DNA of 64,000 nucleotides from Streptomyces erythrochromogenes (lineage in GTDB: Bacteria; Actinomycetota; Actinomycetes; Streptomycetales; Streptomycetaceae). This document shows positions 54,830 through 63,523 of the stretch, piece after piece. Below the pieces are notes generated by a model that ran no database searches, was not told where the DNA came from, and was given only the letters and a program-made list of their open reading frames with translations. A program made the position numbers and the translations under genes. The stretch is taken from NCBI RefSeq assembly GCF_036170895.1, contig NZ_CP108036.1, positions 1,984,001 to 2,048,000 on the forward strand. Direction: 5' to 3'. How positions within the stretch are numbered: position 1 is the first letter of the stretch; every line of letters begins with the position of its first letter.

Positions 54830-56596
54830 ATGGCGGCCGAGAACCCCGGGGTGCTCCAGCAGCGGTACTGGCTGGACCAGGCCTGGGAGGAACACGAGGG
54901 AACCGTCTACTGGTCGGCCTTCGACCAGAAGGAACGGGCGGAGGTATTCGTCCAGCAACTACAGCCCCTGGCGCAGCGGACGGGGTCCGAGCCGTTACTG
55001 GAACCGTTCCCGGACCGGGCGGCGGTGGCCGGGCCCCGGCCACCGTCGGGGAAGGGCTGGACGAAGTCCTCGAAGGCGGCCGCGAGAGCACGGGCGAGCA
55101 AGGACCAGATCGCCGTACCGGGTGATCTTATGCGGCAGGTCCGCCGGGTGTCGTCGCCGCGCAGTCCACATCTCCTCGCCGTTCACGACGTGTTCGAGCA
55201 CGGCGGCTCCGTCTGGGTCGTGATGGATCCCGTCCAGCCCATCTCCCTGCGACAGTTACTGAAGGAGCAGGGCAAGCTCGGCGGCGCGGGGGCCGCGTAC
55301 CTCGGGGTGGAGATGGCGGCCGCACTCCAGGAGATGCACGACGCGGGCATCGCGCACGGCCGGTTCGACCCCCGCAGCGTGTTCTTCCGTGGCGACCGCA
55401 CCCTGGCCCTCGCCGGCTACGGACTGGCCCCCTCCCCGCACGACGGGCAGGGGCCGTGGCTCCGGCCCTGGCGTCCCGATTCCCGCTACACCGCGCCCGA
55501 ACTGGCCCGGCACACGGCCGACCGGCCTCCCACCCCGAGCTGCTCGGGAGACCTGTGGGCCCTGGGGATGGTCCTCTACGAGATCCTCATGGGCAGCCGC
55601 AGTCTCCTGTACGGGCCGCTGCGCAGGTTCCGCTGGATCCGGAAGGTGCACGACGCCCGCCCTCCCCGGGTCCCCGGGGAGGCCGAGCTCACCCTGCTCC
55701 TGGCGGTCCTGCTCTCCCCGCATCCGGGCGCCCGGACCTCCGCGGCCGCAGCCGCGGTCTCGCTGCGCCGGCTCGCCGGGCTGCACGAACCGATGCCCGG
55801 CGGGCACTGGGCCGTCGCCAACCGGCCGCCGCGCTCCTTCTCGGAGCACCTGCGGGAACAGCTGGTGCACGTGTTCACCACCGCCACCAGCCGGGCCATG
55901 GCAGCTTTCCTGACGGGCGTGCTGGTCACCCTGGTCACGCTCTTCGGCTGGCACCTGGTGAGTCGGCCCTCGGCCCCGGACCCGCTGACCGCCCTGCTGT
56001 CCGGGGCGGTGTTCGGCGCCGCGTACGGGACGGTACGAGTGGTCCTGATGGCGAGCTGGCACTGTCTGGCACTGCTGCGCGGGGCCCCCGCACCGGACGC
56101 CCAGGCCGCGCCCCGGCCCCCCGCCGCGGCGGGCGCGCCTTCCGGCGCGGCGCAGGCTCCGGAGCCCGCGGCATCCGCCGCGCCGCCCGCGCACCTGCTC
56201 AGGCTGCCCGCCTGCACTCCCCGGCTGACGCTGCTCGACGCCCCCGCGCACGTGGGGCGGGCCGTCCGGCTGGAGTTCACCCTCGACGTGCCCCCCGGTC
56301 ATCCCTGGCACCGGGCCTCCGGGGACGCCCGCGCGCCCGCCGAGCTGATGCTGGTGGCGTCACCGCGCGGAGCAGGCTCGACCCTCGTGCCGCCGTGCGC
56401 GGGCTATCGCGTACAGGCACCCGGAGGGGAGGCCGCGGCCTTCACGTTCACCGCGCACGCACCGGGGCGGCACCGGCTGCGGATCACCGTGTACGACCGC
56501 GCGCACGGTGTGGTGCTGCAGGAACTCGACGCGACCCTGGAAGCCGAGGAGCCCGCCCTCCTCGGCTCCGCCCGGCACGATGGACCGGAGTTCTGA
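54830..56596 (+). CDS. Membrane-anchored pseudokinase
   Basis: A 588-residue protein with GGAGGGGGCGAG before ATG 54830. Residues 30-300 follow the protein kinase fold (SPRSPHLLAVHDVFEHGGSVWVVMD, LLKEQGKLGGAGAAYLGVEMAAALQEMHDAGIAHG, then WRPDSRYTAPELARH and SGDLWALGMVLYEILMG). Catalytic residues are lost: the beta3 Lys position is Gln42, HRD is HGR (176-178) and DFG is GYG (196-198). Two membrane helices (about 356-378 and 385-415) are followed by a beta-rich domain to the end. It starts an operon with the CHAT protease, overlapping it by 17 bp. Likely a sensor or scaffold. Confidence 0.78.
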   Translation: MAAENPGVLQQRYWLDQAWEEHEGTVYWSAFDQKERAEVFVQQLQPLAQRTGSEPLLEPFPDRAAVAGPRPPSGKGWTKSSKAAARARASKDQIAVPGDLMRQVRRVSSPRSPHLLAVHDVFEHGGSVWVVMDPVQPISLRQLLKEQGKLGGAGAAYLGVEMAAALQEMHDAGIAHGRFDPRSVFFRGDRTLALAGYGLAPSPHDGQGPWLRPWRPDSRYTAPELARHTADRPPTPSCSGDLWALGMVLYEILMGSRSLLYGPLRRFRWIRKVHDARPPRVPGEAELTLLLAVLLSPHPGARTSAAAAAVSLRRLAGLHEPMPGGHWAVANRPPRSFSEHLREQLVHVFTTATSRAMAAFLTGVLVTLVTLFGWHLVSRPSAPDPLTALLSGAVFGAAYGTVRVVLMASWHCLALLRGAPAPDAQAAPRPPAAAGAPSGAAQAPEPAASAAPPAHLLRLPACTPRLTLLDAPAHVGRAVRLEFTLDVPPGHPWHRASGDARAPAELMLVASPRGAGSTLVPPCAGYRVQAPGGEAAAFTFTAHAPGRHRLRITVYDRAHGVVLQELDATLEAEEPALLGSARHDGPEF

Positions 56597-57902
56597 ACCG
56601 TTGAACCTCCAGATCGACCTGTCCGCCCCGCAGGACCCCAGCCGCGGCTACCGGCTGCTCGCGGAACCCCCGACCTGCGGAGTGCGGCACCTGACCGTCT
56701 GCATCCGAACGCCCTCCGACACCGTGACCACCATCAGTCTGTGGGGCCACCCGGACGTCCTGCCGCAGCCCCGCACTGGCTCGTACTACACGGTGCTGGA
56801 GACCGGCGCGGAGGAGCTCAGGACGCTGTCGGCCCGCCTCATATCCCGCTGGCAGGAGTTCGTCGCGTACCAGCCGTCCCGGCAGCAGGGGCCGCTCGAC
56901 GTCCTGCCGTACACCAACATCGCCGATCTCAGCGGCCGTTCTGCCGTCGAGGTGCTGGCCCAGGTGAGCGAGCTGGCCGAGGAGGGCCAGTACCTGCTCG
57001 ACGAGCTCCTCGCCGGAGACGGCCGCGGACTCGCCGAGGTGCGGCGCCGACTGCTGGACCTGCTCGGGCGCCGGGACCTGCGGATCCGCTTCGACTCCGA
57101 TCTCGACCTGCCCTGGCCCCTCCTGGCAGTCGGCGCCGGTCCAGGCGCCGGAGCCCCCGGTGAGGAGGATCCGTTCGCCACGTTCCTGGGGCACCGGCAC
57201 GAGATCGAGGCGCTCTCCGGCGCCTACCCGACCGCCTACTGGTACGAGTCCACCCGCACCCGCCCCGCCTCCAGCGCCTGGACGGACGAGGAACTGGCGG
57301 ACAACCTGCTCGCGAGCGACGTCCTCAAGCTCCTCGACGACCGGACGGAGCTCACCGAGCGCTTCCACGGCAGCGACCTGCTGGCGACGCTGCACCAGCC
57401 GGTCGTCGACCACGACCTGATGTACTTCTACTGCCACGGCGAGTACGTCAGGCAGGGGGACCGGACCTGGCAGGCCCTGCGCCTCAGCGATCCCATGCCG
57501 ATCGACGCGTCGATCGTGGACCGGTACCGCAAACGGCACACCGAGGCCAACGCCCGGGACGGCGCGCTCTGCCTGTTCCACCCCATGGTCCTGCTCAACG
57601 TGTGCTTCGCCGGGGCTCCGGCCACCGCGGGCTACGCCGGCATCGCCGCGGCCCTCGTCAAGCACGGCGCCGTCGGGGTCCTGGCACCGTCCATCGCCAT
57701 GCCCCAGGTCTTCGGAGCCGAGTTCGCGCTGCAGTTCCTGACCCGCTACGCGGTCCAGGGCCTGCCCGCCGGACGGGCCGTGCTGGAGACCGTGCGCTGG
57801 TTCGCCACGACGTACCGCAATCCGCTGGCCCTGACATACGGCCTCGTCTGCGGGATGGACAGCCGTCTGCCCGCACCCCAGGAAGGACCGACGAGTTCAT
57901 GA
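56580..57902 (+). CDS. CHAT domain caspase-like protease
   Basis: A 440-residue protein. The N-terminal part (about 1-200) is beta-rich and helical and resembles the adapter region of actinobacterial CHAT proteins. The C-terminal CHAT fold carries the catalytic dyad His286 (MYFYCHGEYV) and Cys342 (MVLLNVCFAGAP), then AAALVKHGAVGVLAPS. It starts at ATG 56580 inside the kinase gene (17-bp overlap) and its stop overlaps the hydrolase ATG. CHAT proteases act in eukaryotic separase-like folds, in gasdermin-linked defence and in signalling. Its substrate is unknown. Confidence 0.85.
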   Translation: MDRSSEPLNLQIDLSAPQDPSRGYRLLAEPPTCGVRHLTVCIRTPSDTVTTISLWGHPDVLPQPRTGSYYTVLETGAEELRTLSARLISRWQEFVAYQPSRQQGPLDVLPYTNIADLSGRSAVEVLAQVSELAEEGQYLLDELLAGDGRGLAEVRRRLLDLLGRRDLRIRFDSDLDLPWPLLAVGAGPGAGAPGEEDPFATFLGHRHEIEALSGAYPTAYWYESTRTRPASSAWTDEELADNLLASDVLKLLDDRTELTERFHGSDLLATLHQPVVDHDLMYFYCHGEYVRQGDRTWQALRLSDPMPIDASIVDRYRKRHTEANARDGALCLFHPMVLLNVCFAGAPATAGYAGIAAALVKHGAVGVLAPSIAMPQVFGAEFALQFLTRYAVQGLPAGRAVLETVRWFATTYRNPLALTYGLVCGMDSRLPAPQEGPTSS

Positions 57903-58999
57903 CCGAACGAAGCCCGCGACGGGTGCACACGCGGCGCCCGGTACGGCCCACGGCCCTGGCGCCCGACGCACTGACCACCGTCGACCTGGACAAGGACGGG
58001 TGGCTGGTGTCCGCCGCCACGGGCCGGCCGGTGCGCGCCGACCGGCTGGCCCGGTACCTGGCCGAACGGCTCAGTCCACCGTCCTGGGCCACCGACATCA
58101 TCGTGTACGTGCACGGCTGGCGGACGGGCAGTCGCTCGGCCATACGCTCGGCGCAGCGCCTGCTCGCCCTCATGGACCGCCAGCACACGGCTCGCGCGAC
58201 GCTCTACCCGGGGCTGCGCGAACGCTACGCGCCGTGGACGGTCGTGGTGCGCTGGCCCTCGTCGTCGCTGATCACCAAGGGCGGCTACGAGAAGATCCGC
58301 GAGCGGGCCCACGCGATGAGCTCCGGCGGCACCGGATACGCCCCGCACGTCCTGGGCCACCTGCTGGGATACCTGCACGCCGAGCGCGGCGATCCGTCTG
58401 ACCGGACCCTGCGCACCCGGGGCGGCCAGTACCTGCACCTGGTGGGCCACTCCTTCGGCGGCCGCTTCCTGTGCGAGGCGGTGATCCGGGCCGCGGACAC
58501 CGAGCAGGGCGGCACCCTGGGCTGGAGCACCACCGTCCACCCCTCGCGCCCGTTCACCGTCGACACCCTGACGGTCTTCCAGATGGCCGCCCCCACCGAG
58601 GCCTTCGAGTCCCTCTTCAAGCGGCTGCGCCCCGGGCCCGTGGGGCACACCTCACCGGTCGGCGGGCCGCTGGTGTTCACCCACTCCCGCTTCGACCGGG
58701 CGACGGGATTCTGGCACCTGCTGGGCGAGCGCAAGCCCGGCATCGGGCACTCAGGCATGCGCCTGTCGCGCGCGGGCGCCGGACTCGCGCCCAACGACGT
58801 GTGGGCCACCCGGCTGCTTCGTGCCGACACGCCCTATCCGCACACGTCGCTGGACCACGCCTTCGTGAACGTCGACGCGAGCTGGCGGTACCGGAGCACC
58901 AGGATCAACCCGGTCGGGGCGCATTCCGACTTCTACCATCCCGAGACGGCTCACCTGCTGCTCAGTCTGGCCGACCACTCCCGTCCCGCGTCGGCGTAA
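57899..58999 (+). CDS. Alpha/beta hydrolase of the pseudokinase-CHAT operon
   Basis: A 366-residue hydrolase-fold protein. Oxyanion region IIVYVHGWRTGSRS and nucleophile elbow VGHSFGGRF (Ser185) are intact; candidate acid and His lie in DHAFVNVDAS and HSDFYHPETAH near the C-terminus. An N-terminal 60 residues is basic and Pro-rich (RSPRRVHTRRPVRPTA). It begins at ATG 57899 overlapping the CHAT stop, so the three genes form a single coupled operon. It could be a lipase/esterase effector; the sequence does not show its substrate. Confidence 0.82.
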   Translation: MTERSPRRVHTRRPVRPTALAPDALTTVDLDKDGWLVSAATGRPVRADRLARYLAERLSPPSWATDIIVYVHGWRTGSRSAIRSAQRLLALMDRQHTARATLYPGLRERYAPWTVVVRWPSSSLITKGGYEKIRERAHAMSSGGTGYAPHVLGHLLGYLHAERGDPSDRTLRTRGGQYLHLVGHSFGGRFLCEAVIRAADTEQGGTLGWSTTVHPSRPFTVDTLTVFQMAAPTEAFESLFKRLRPGPVGHTSPVGGPLVFTHSRFDRATGFWHLLGERKPGIGHSGMRLSRAGAGLAPNDVWATRLLRADTPYPHTSLDHAFVNVDASWRYRSTRINPVGAHSDFYHPETAHLLLSLADHSRPASA

Positions 59000-59885
59000 C
59001 CCCCGCCGTCGGGGTCCCGGCCCGGACGAGCTCCGCGAAGGCGGCGGCCGCGCCGGTCAGCGGGACCCGGGAGAAGACCGCCAGGCGCCGGTGCCACGCC
59101 GGGTCGAGGGAGAGCAGCACGCAGTCCTCGCCGACGGCGCCCCGGACCATGTGGGCCGGGGCCATGACGATGCCCACCCCGGCGGCCGCCATCCGTACGG
59201 CCGTCGAGGTGTGTTCCGTACGGAGCACCGTGCGCGGGGTGAAGCCGACCTCGCCGCAGGCCCGGTCGAGGACGAGGACGCCGTCGACCAGCGGCTCCAT
59301 CGCGCAGCGGATCCAGTCGCGGTGGGCGAGCTCGGCGAGGCGGACGGAGCCCCTCCGCGCGAGCGGATCGTCGAAGGGGACGACGACGACCAGTTCCTCC
59401 CGGTCGAGGCGCAGCAGCGGCCCGGTCCACCGCGCGGGCTCCGGTCCCACCGCGAGGTCGGCGACGCCCCGTTCCAGTTGCTCCTCCAGCGCCTCGGTGG
59501 AGCCGTATTCGCGCAGTACCAGCGACACCCCCTGGTACAGGGCCCGCCAGCGGGCCACGACGCCCGGGAGCAGCCCGACGGCGACGGCGTGCACGGTGGC
59601 GAGGTGCAGTTCACCGCCGGCCACTCCGGCCGCGGCCCGGGCGGCCCGCTCGGCCTGGCGGGCGCTGCGCACGGCGAGCTGGGCGTGCGGGAGGAAGGCG
59701 CGGCCCATGGGGGTGAGCCGGACCCCGCGCGGCATGCGTTCCAGCAGGGCGCCGCCCACGGACCGTTCCAGGGCCTTGACCTGGTGGGAGAGCGCCGGCT
59801 GGGTGACGTGCAGGGTGTCCGCGGCGCGGGTGAAGGAGGACTCCTCCACCACGGCGAGGAAGTACTCCATCTGGCGCAGGCTCAT
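58962..59885 (-). CDS. LysR family transcriptional regulator
   Basis: A 307-residue LTTR. The N-terminal HTH (MSLRQMEYFLAVVEESSF TRAADTLHVTQPALSHQVKALERSVGG) is intact; a helical linker precedes the periplasmic-binding-like sensor domain. It is divergent from lpdA with an 83-bp gap that contains candidate T-N11-A sites, and it overlaps the convergent hydrolase end by 38 bp. LTTRs usually control the adjacent gene; lpdA regulation is the natural expectation. Confidence 0.9.
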   Translation of the reverse strand: MSLRQMEYFLAVVEESSFTRAADTLHVTQPALSHQVKALERSVGGALLERMPRGVRLTPMGRAFLPHAQLAVRSARQAERAARAAAGVAGGELHLATVHAVAVGLLPGVVARWRALYQGVSLVLREYGSTEALEEQLERGVADLAVGPEPARWTGPLLRLDREELVVVVPFDDPLARRGSVRLAELAHRDWIRCAMEPLVDGVLVLDRACGEVGFTPRTVLRTEHTSTAVRMAAAGVGIVMAPAHMVRGAVGEDCVLLSLDPAWHRRLAVFSRVPLTGAAAAFAELVRAGTPTAGVTPTRDGSGRPD

Positions 59886-59968
59886 GGCCTCAAAGCATAA
59901 ACAGCCTGCATGGCAACCAGAAGATCATTTCCTTGGACCGGACAGAACGGGCCGTGCACGCTGGGGAC

Positions 59969-61381
59969 ATGACCAACGACAGCACCGTGGATGTGATCGT
60001 GATCGGCGGGGGCACCGGCGGCTACAGCACCGCCCTGCGCGCCTCGGCCCTGGGCCTGACCGTTCTGCTGGCGGAGCGCGACAAGGTCGGCGGGACCTGC
60101 CTGCACCGGGGGTGCATCCCCAGCAAGGCCATGCTGCACGCGGCCGAACTCGTCGACGGCGTGGCCGAGGCGCGTGAGCGCTGGGGGGTGCGGGCGAGCG
60201 TGGAGTCGGTGGACTGGGCGGCGCTCACCGCGACCCGGGACGACATCCTGTCCCGCAACCACAAGGGAGTGGAAGGGCACTTGGAGCATGCCGGGGTGCG
60301 TGTGGTGCGCAGCAGCGTGCGGTTGACCGGTCCGCGGTCGGTACGGGCCGAGGACGGGCGGGAGTTCACCGCCACCCGCGGGATCGTGCTGGCCACCGGG
60401 TCCCGGCCGCGTACGCTGCCCGGCCTGGAGCCCGACGGCCGCACGGTGGTGACCAGCGACGACGCGCTGTTCGCCCCCGGGCTGCCGGCTTCGGTCCTGG
60501 TGCTCGGCGGCGGGGCGATCGGGGTGGAGTACGCGTCCTTCCACCGTTCCATGGGCGCCGAGGTGACCCTGGTCGAGGCGGCGGACCGGCTGGTCCCGCT
60601 GGAGGACGCGGACGTGTCGCGCCATCTGGCGCGCGGGCTGAAGAAGCGCGGGATCGACGTGCAGACCGGCGCCCGGCTGGAGGGGGCCGAACGGCTCGCG
60701 GACGGCGGGGTGCGGGCGGCCGTACGCACCGCGCGCGGGGAGCTGCGGGAACTGCGGGCGGAGCGGCTGCTCGTGGCGGTCGGGCGGGTCCCGGTCACCG
60801 ACGGGCTGGACCTCGCGGCGGCCCGGCTGACGGCCGACGAGCGCGGGTTCGTGGCGCCGGCCGACTGGTCGCGGCTGGAGACGGCCGTCCCGGGGGTCCA
60901 CGTGGTGGGCGACCTGCTGCCGCCGCCCTCGCTCGGGCTGGCGCACGCGTCCTTCGCGGAGGGGCTGCTGGTCGCCGAGACCCTGGCCGGGGTGGCGAGC
61001 GCGCCGGTGGACTACGCGGCGGTGCCGCGGGTGACGTACTCGGCGCCGCAGACCGCCGCCGTCGGGCTGACGGAGGCGCAGGCGCGCGAGGCGGCGTACG
61101 ACGTGGTGGTGAACACGATGCCGCTGACGGCCGTGGCGAAGGGCATGGTGCACGGGCAGGGCGGCACGGTGAAGGTGGTCGCGGAGCGGGACGGGCGGGT
61201 GCTGGGGGTGCACCTGGTGGGGCCGCACGTGTCGGAGATGATCGCGGAGAGCCAGCTGATCGTGGGCTGGGACGCGGAGCCCTCGGACGTTGCCCGCCAC
61301 GTACACGCCCATCCGACCCTCTCGGAGGCGGTCGGCGAGGCCTTCCTGAGCCTGGCGGGCCGCGGCCTGCACCAGCAGTAG
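59969..61381 (+). CDS. lpdA: Dihydrolipoyl dehydrogenase
   Basis: A 470-residue flavoprotein disulfide reductase. The FAD-binding VIVIGGGTGGYSTALRA, redox-active GGTCLHRGCIPSKAML (two Cys), NAD motif LVLGGGAIGVEYASF and C-terminal HAHPTLSEAVGEAF with the catalytic His are present. It reoxidises lipoyl groups of 2-oxoacid dehydrogenases or the glycine cleavage system. No E1/E2 partner genes are adjacent; regulation by the divergent LysR protein is likely. ATG 59969 is preceded by GGGG. Confidence 0.93.
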   Translation: MTNDSTVDVIVIGGGTGGYSTALRASALGLTVLLAERDKVGGTCLHRGCIPSKAMLHAAELVDGVAEARERWGVRASVESVDWAALTATRDDILSRNHKGVEGHLEHAGVRVVRSSVRLTGPRSVRAEDGREFTATRGIVLATGSRPRTLPGLEPDGRTVVTSDDALFAPGLPASVLVLGGGAIGVEYASFHRSMGAEVTLVEAADRLVPLEDADVSRHLARGLKKRGIDVQTGARLEGAERLADGGVRAAVRTARGELRELRAERLLVAVGRVPVTDGLDLAAARLTADERGFVAPADWSRLETAVPGVHVVGDLLPPPSLGLAHASFAEGLLVAETLAGVASAPVDYAAVPRVTYSAPQTAAVGLTEAQAREAAYDVVVNTMPLTAVAKGMVHGQGGTVKVVAERDGRVLGVHLVGPHVSEMIAESQLIVGWDAEPSDVARHVHAHPTLSEAVGEAFLSLAGRGLHQQ

Positions 61382-61486
61382 CGCGCGGCCTCCCGGGAGG
61401 GTACGGCATAGCCTTGGCCAGGGGTTTCCCCGGAGTTCCGGCGAACTGCGGGGCCCGCGCAGCAGTAGGGGGCGGGCCCGGCGGGC

Positions 61487-62992
61487 ATGGCATCCCTTGT
61501 GACTCTCCTCCGTGACATGTGCTACCCCACACCGCAGGAACTCGGGCTGGCCGCCCGCGCTCTGGCGGACGAACACCCCGGCGAGGTCCGGCTCCGCCAG
61601 GCCGGCACCTCGCGGGCCGGGCAGCCGATCTGGGTACTGTCCGTCGCGGCGACAGCAGGGCCCGGCACGGTCGGCCCCGGCGGCGCGGTCGGCCCTGGCG
61701 GCACGAACAGCCCGGTCGGCACAGACAGCCCGGCCCGCCCGGTCTGCGCGGGCGACCCCGGCGGCCCCGGCGGCGCGAACAGCCCGGGCGGCCCGGGCGG
61801 CGCGGTCGGCGCGGGCGACCCCGGCGGCATCGGCGGCACCGGCGGCACCGGCGGCACCCGCAACGTCCTCGTCGTCGCCGGCGCGCACGCCAACGAGCCC
61901 GTCGGCGGCGCCACGGCGCTCGCGCTCGCCCGCCGGATCCTGCGCGAGCCGGCACCGCGCGCGGGCTGCGGCTGGCACTTCCTGCTCTGCGCCGACCCGG
62001 ACGGCGCGGACCTGCACCGCACGCCCCGCCCGTACTCGCTGCTTGACTACCACCGGTACTTCTACCGGCCTCCCGGACCCGAACAGCCCGAGTGGGCGCC
62101 GTCTTTACTGCCCGCGGACCGGCTGCCGCCGGAGACCCTGGCGCTGACCGCGCTCATCGACGAGCTGCGGCCGGTCCTCCAGGTCTCCCTGCACGCCACC
62201 GATCTCGGCGGCTCCTGGGTGCAGCTCACGCGGGACATCCCCGGCCTCGCCGAGCCGTTCGGCAAATCGGCCGCCGAGCTGCGCATCCCGGTGGAGAACG
62301 GGGCCTCGGACGCCGCCGGCTGGCCCTCCCCCGGGCCCGGGATCTTCGTGATACCCCAGCCGGGGAGCGAGGCCGCCGGCGCGTTCCACCCCGAGGACAC
62401 CCGCCTGAGCACCTGGTACCACGCCCACCGGTACGCCGGCACCACCGCGATCGTCGAAGTCCCCATGTGGGCCTCCGACCTGGTGGACGATCCGGCCCCG
62501 CACCCCGACCCGCGCGGCGCCCTGCGGATGCTGGCCGGGCGGCTCACGGCGGACGCAGCGCTCGTCGGCGCGGCCCGCGAGCGGGCCCGGAGCCGGGAGC
62601 GGCCGGTTCCGGGCGCGTACGAGGACCCGGCGGCGGCCCCGCTGCTGCGCGCGGTGGACTGGACGCTCGCGCTGATCCCCCTGATCACCGCCGAGTGGAC
62701 CGGCGCCGGCGCCCCCGCCGAGGCCACGGCGGCGTACATCGCCAGCATCGACGCCTTCGGGCGCCGGCTGTCGCTGCGCGCGGCGGCGATGCTGCTGCGG
62801 GTCCTGCGCCCCGAGGGGCATCCGGCGGCGCCCGGGCTGGACCGGCTGGTCACCGGGTGGTGCGAGGAGTTCGCGGCCCGGTTCGGGGCCCGCTGGATCC
62901 CCGTGGCCACCCAGGTGGAGCACCAGTCCCGTACCGTCCTGGCCGCCTACGAGAAGCTCGTGGCGGCCGGCCGCTCCACGGGCAGGGCGTAG
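61487..62992 (+). CDS. M14 zinc carboxypeptidase with collagen-like insertion
   Basis: A 501-residue metallopeptidase of family M14. Zinc ligands are in the HxxE pair GAHANEPVGG and, later, VSLHATDLGGSW. A second half follows with FIVIPQPGSEAAGAF and VEVPMW. Between residues about 55 and 122, just ahead of the zinc site, lies a run of Gly-Pro-Gly/Gly-Gly-Thr triplets (61650-61860) not seen in typical members. There is no signal peptide. It may process peptides such as peptidoglycan or protein C-termini. The 3' end overlaps the convergent GNAT by 46 bp. Confidence 0.82.
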   Translation: MASLVTLLRDMCYPTPQELGLAARALADEHPGEVRLRQAGTSRAGQPIWVLSVAATAGPGTVGPGGAVGPGGTNSPVGTDSPARPVCAGDPGGPGGANSPGGPGGAVGAGDPGGIGGTGGTGGTRNVLVVAGAHANEPVGGATALALARRILREPAPRAGCGWHFLLCADPDGADLHRTPRPYSLLDYHRYFYRPPGPEQPEWAPSLLPADRLPPETLALTALIDELRPVLQVSLHATDLGGSWVQLTRDIPGLAEPFGKSAAELRIPVENGASDAAGWPSPGPGIFVIPQPGSEAAGAFHPEDTRLSTWYHAHRYAGTTAIVEVPMWASDLVDDPAPHPDPRGALRMLAGRLTADAALVGAARERARSRERPVPGAYEDPAAAPLLRAVDWTLALIPLITAEWTGAGAPAEATAAYIASIDAFGRRLSLRAAAMLLRVLRPEGHPAAPGLDRLVTGWCEEFAARFGARWIPVATQVEHQSRTVLAAYEKLVAAGRSTGRA

Positions 62993-63441
62993 CGGAACTT
63001 GGGGTTCGAGGCGGCGCCGAGGCGGTCGTAGAAGCGGATCGCCCCCTCGTTCCAGTCGGGGGTCTGCCACTGGACCTGTTCCAGGCCCAGCTCGCGGGCC
63101 AGCTCCGTCACGCCCTCCATCAGGGCGGCGCCGAGGCCCTGGCCGCGGGCGGCCGCGGCCAGGTAGAGGCAGTCCATGTGCAGGTGCTCCCGCGCGTCCC
63201 AGAAGGCGAACTCGGCCGAGCAGGCGGCGTATCCGGCGACGACGCCGTCGGCGTTCTCGGCGAGCAGCACCCACAGCCGGGAGTCCTCGGCGAACAGCCG
63301 CGGGCCGAGCCGCCCGGCGAGGTCCGCGGGGCGGGGGGCCGACTTCTCGTAGGCGACGTGCTCGTGGATGAGTTCGACCAGCCGGGGCAGGTCCCCGACC
63401 CGGGCGCGGCGGATGACAGGCGTGTGTTCCATGTCCGCCAT
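62947..63441 (-). CDS. GNAT family N-acetyltransferase
   Basis: A 164-residue GNAT with the acetyl-CoA motif LYLAAAARGQGLGAALMEGVTEL (Q/R-x-x-G-x-G/A) and WNEGAIRFYDRLGA near the C-terminus. The N-terminal start at 63441 (MADMEHTPVIRRAR) may be replaced by the Met at 63432. Its gene lies 82 bp from the FHA gene, read in the same direction. Acceptor unknown. Confidence 0.88.
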   Translation of the reverse strand: MADMEHTPVIRRARVGDLPRLVELIHEHVAYEKSAPRPADLAGRLGPRLFAEDSRLWVLLAENADGVVAGYAACSAEFAFWDAREHLHMDCLYLAAAARGQGLGAALMEGVTELARELGLEQVQWQTPDWNEGAIRFYDRLGAASNPKFRYALPVERPAATSFS

Positions 63442-63523
63442 CCTGCGCGGTCGCTCCCCGCGCCGGACCGGTGGGGGCCCGGCAGCGGACCGGCAGCGGA
63501 CCGGTGAGGGCCCGGGCCGGGGC

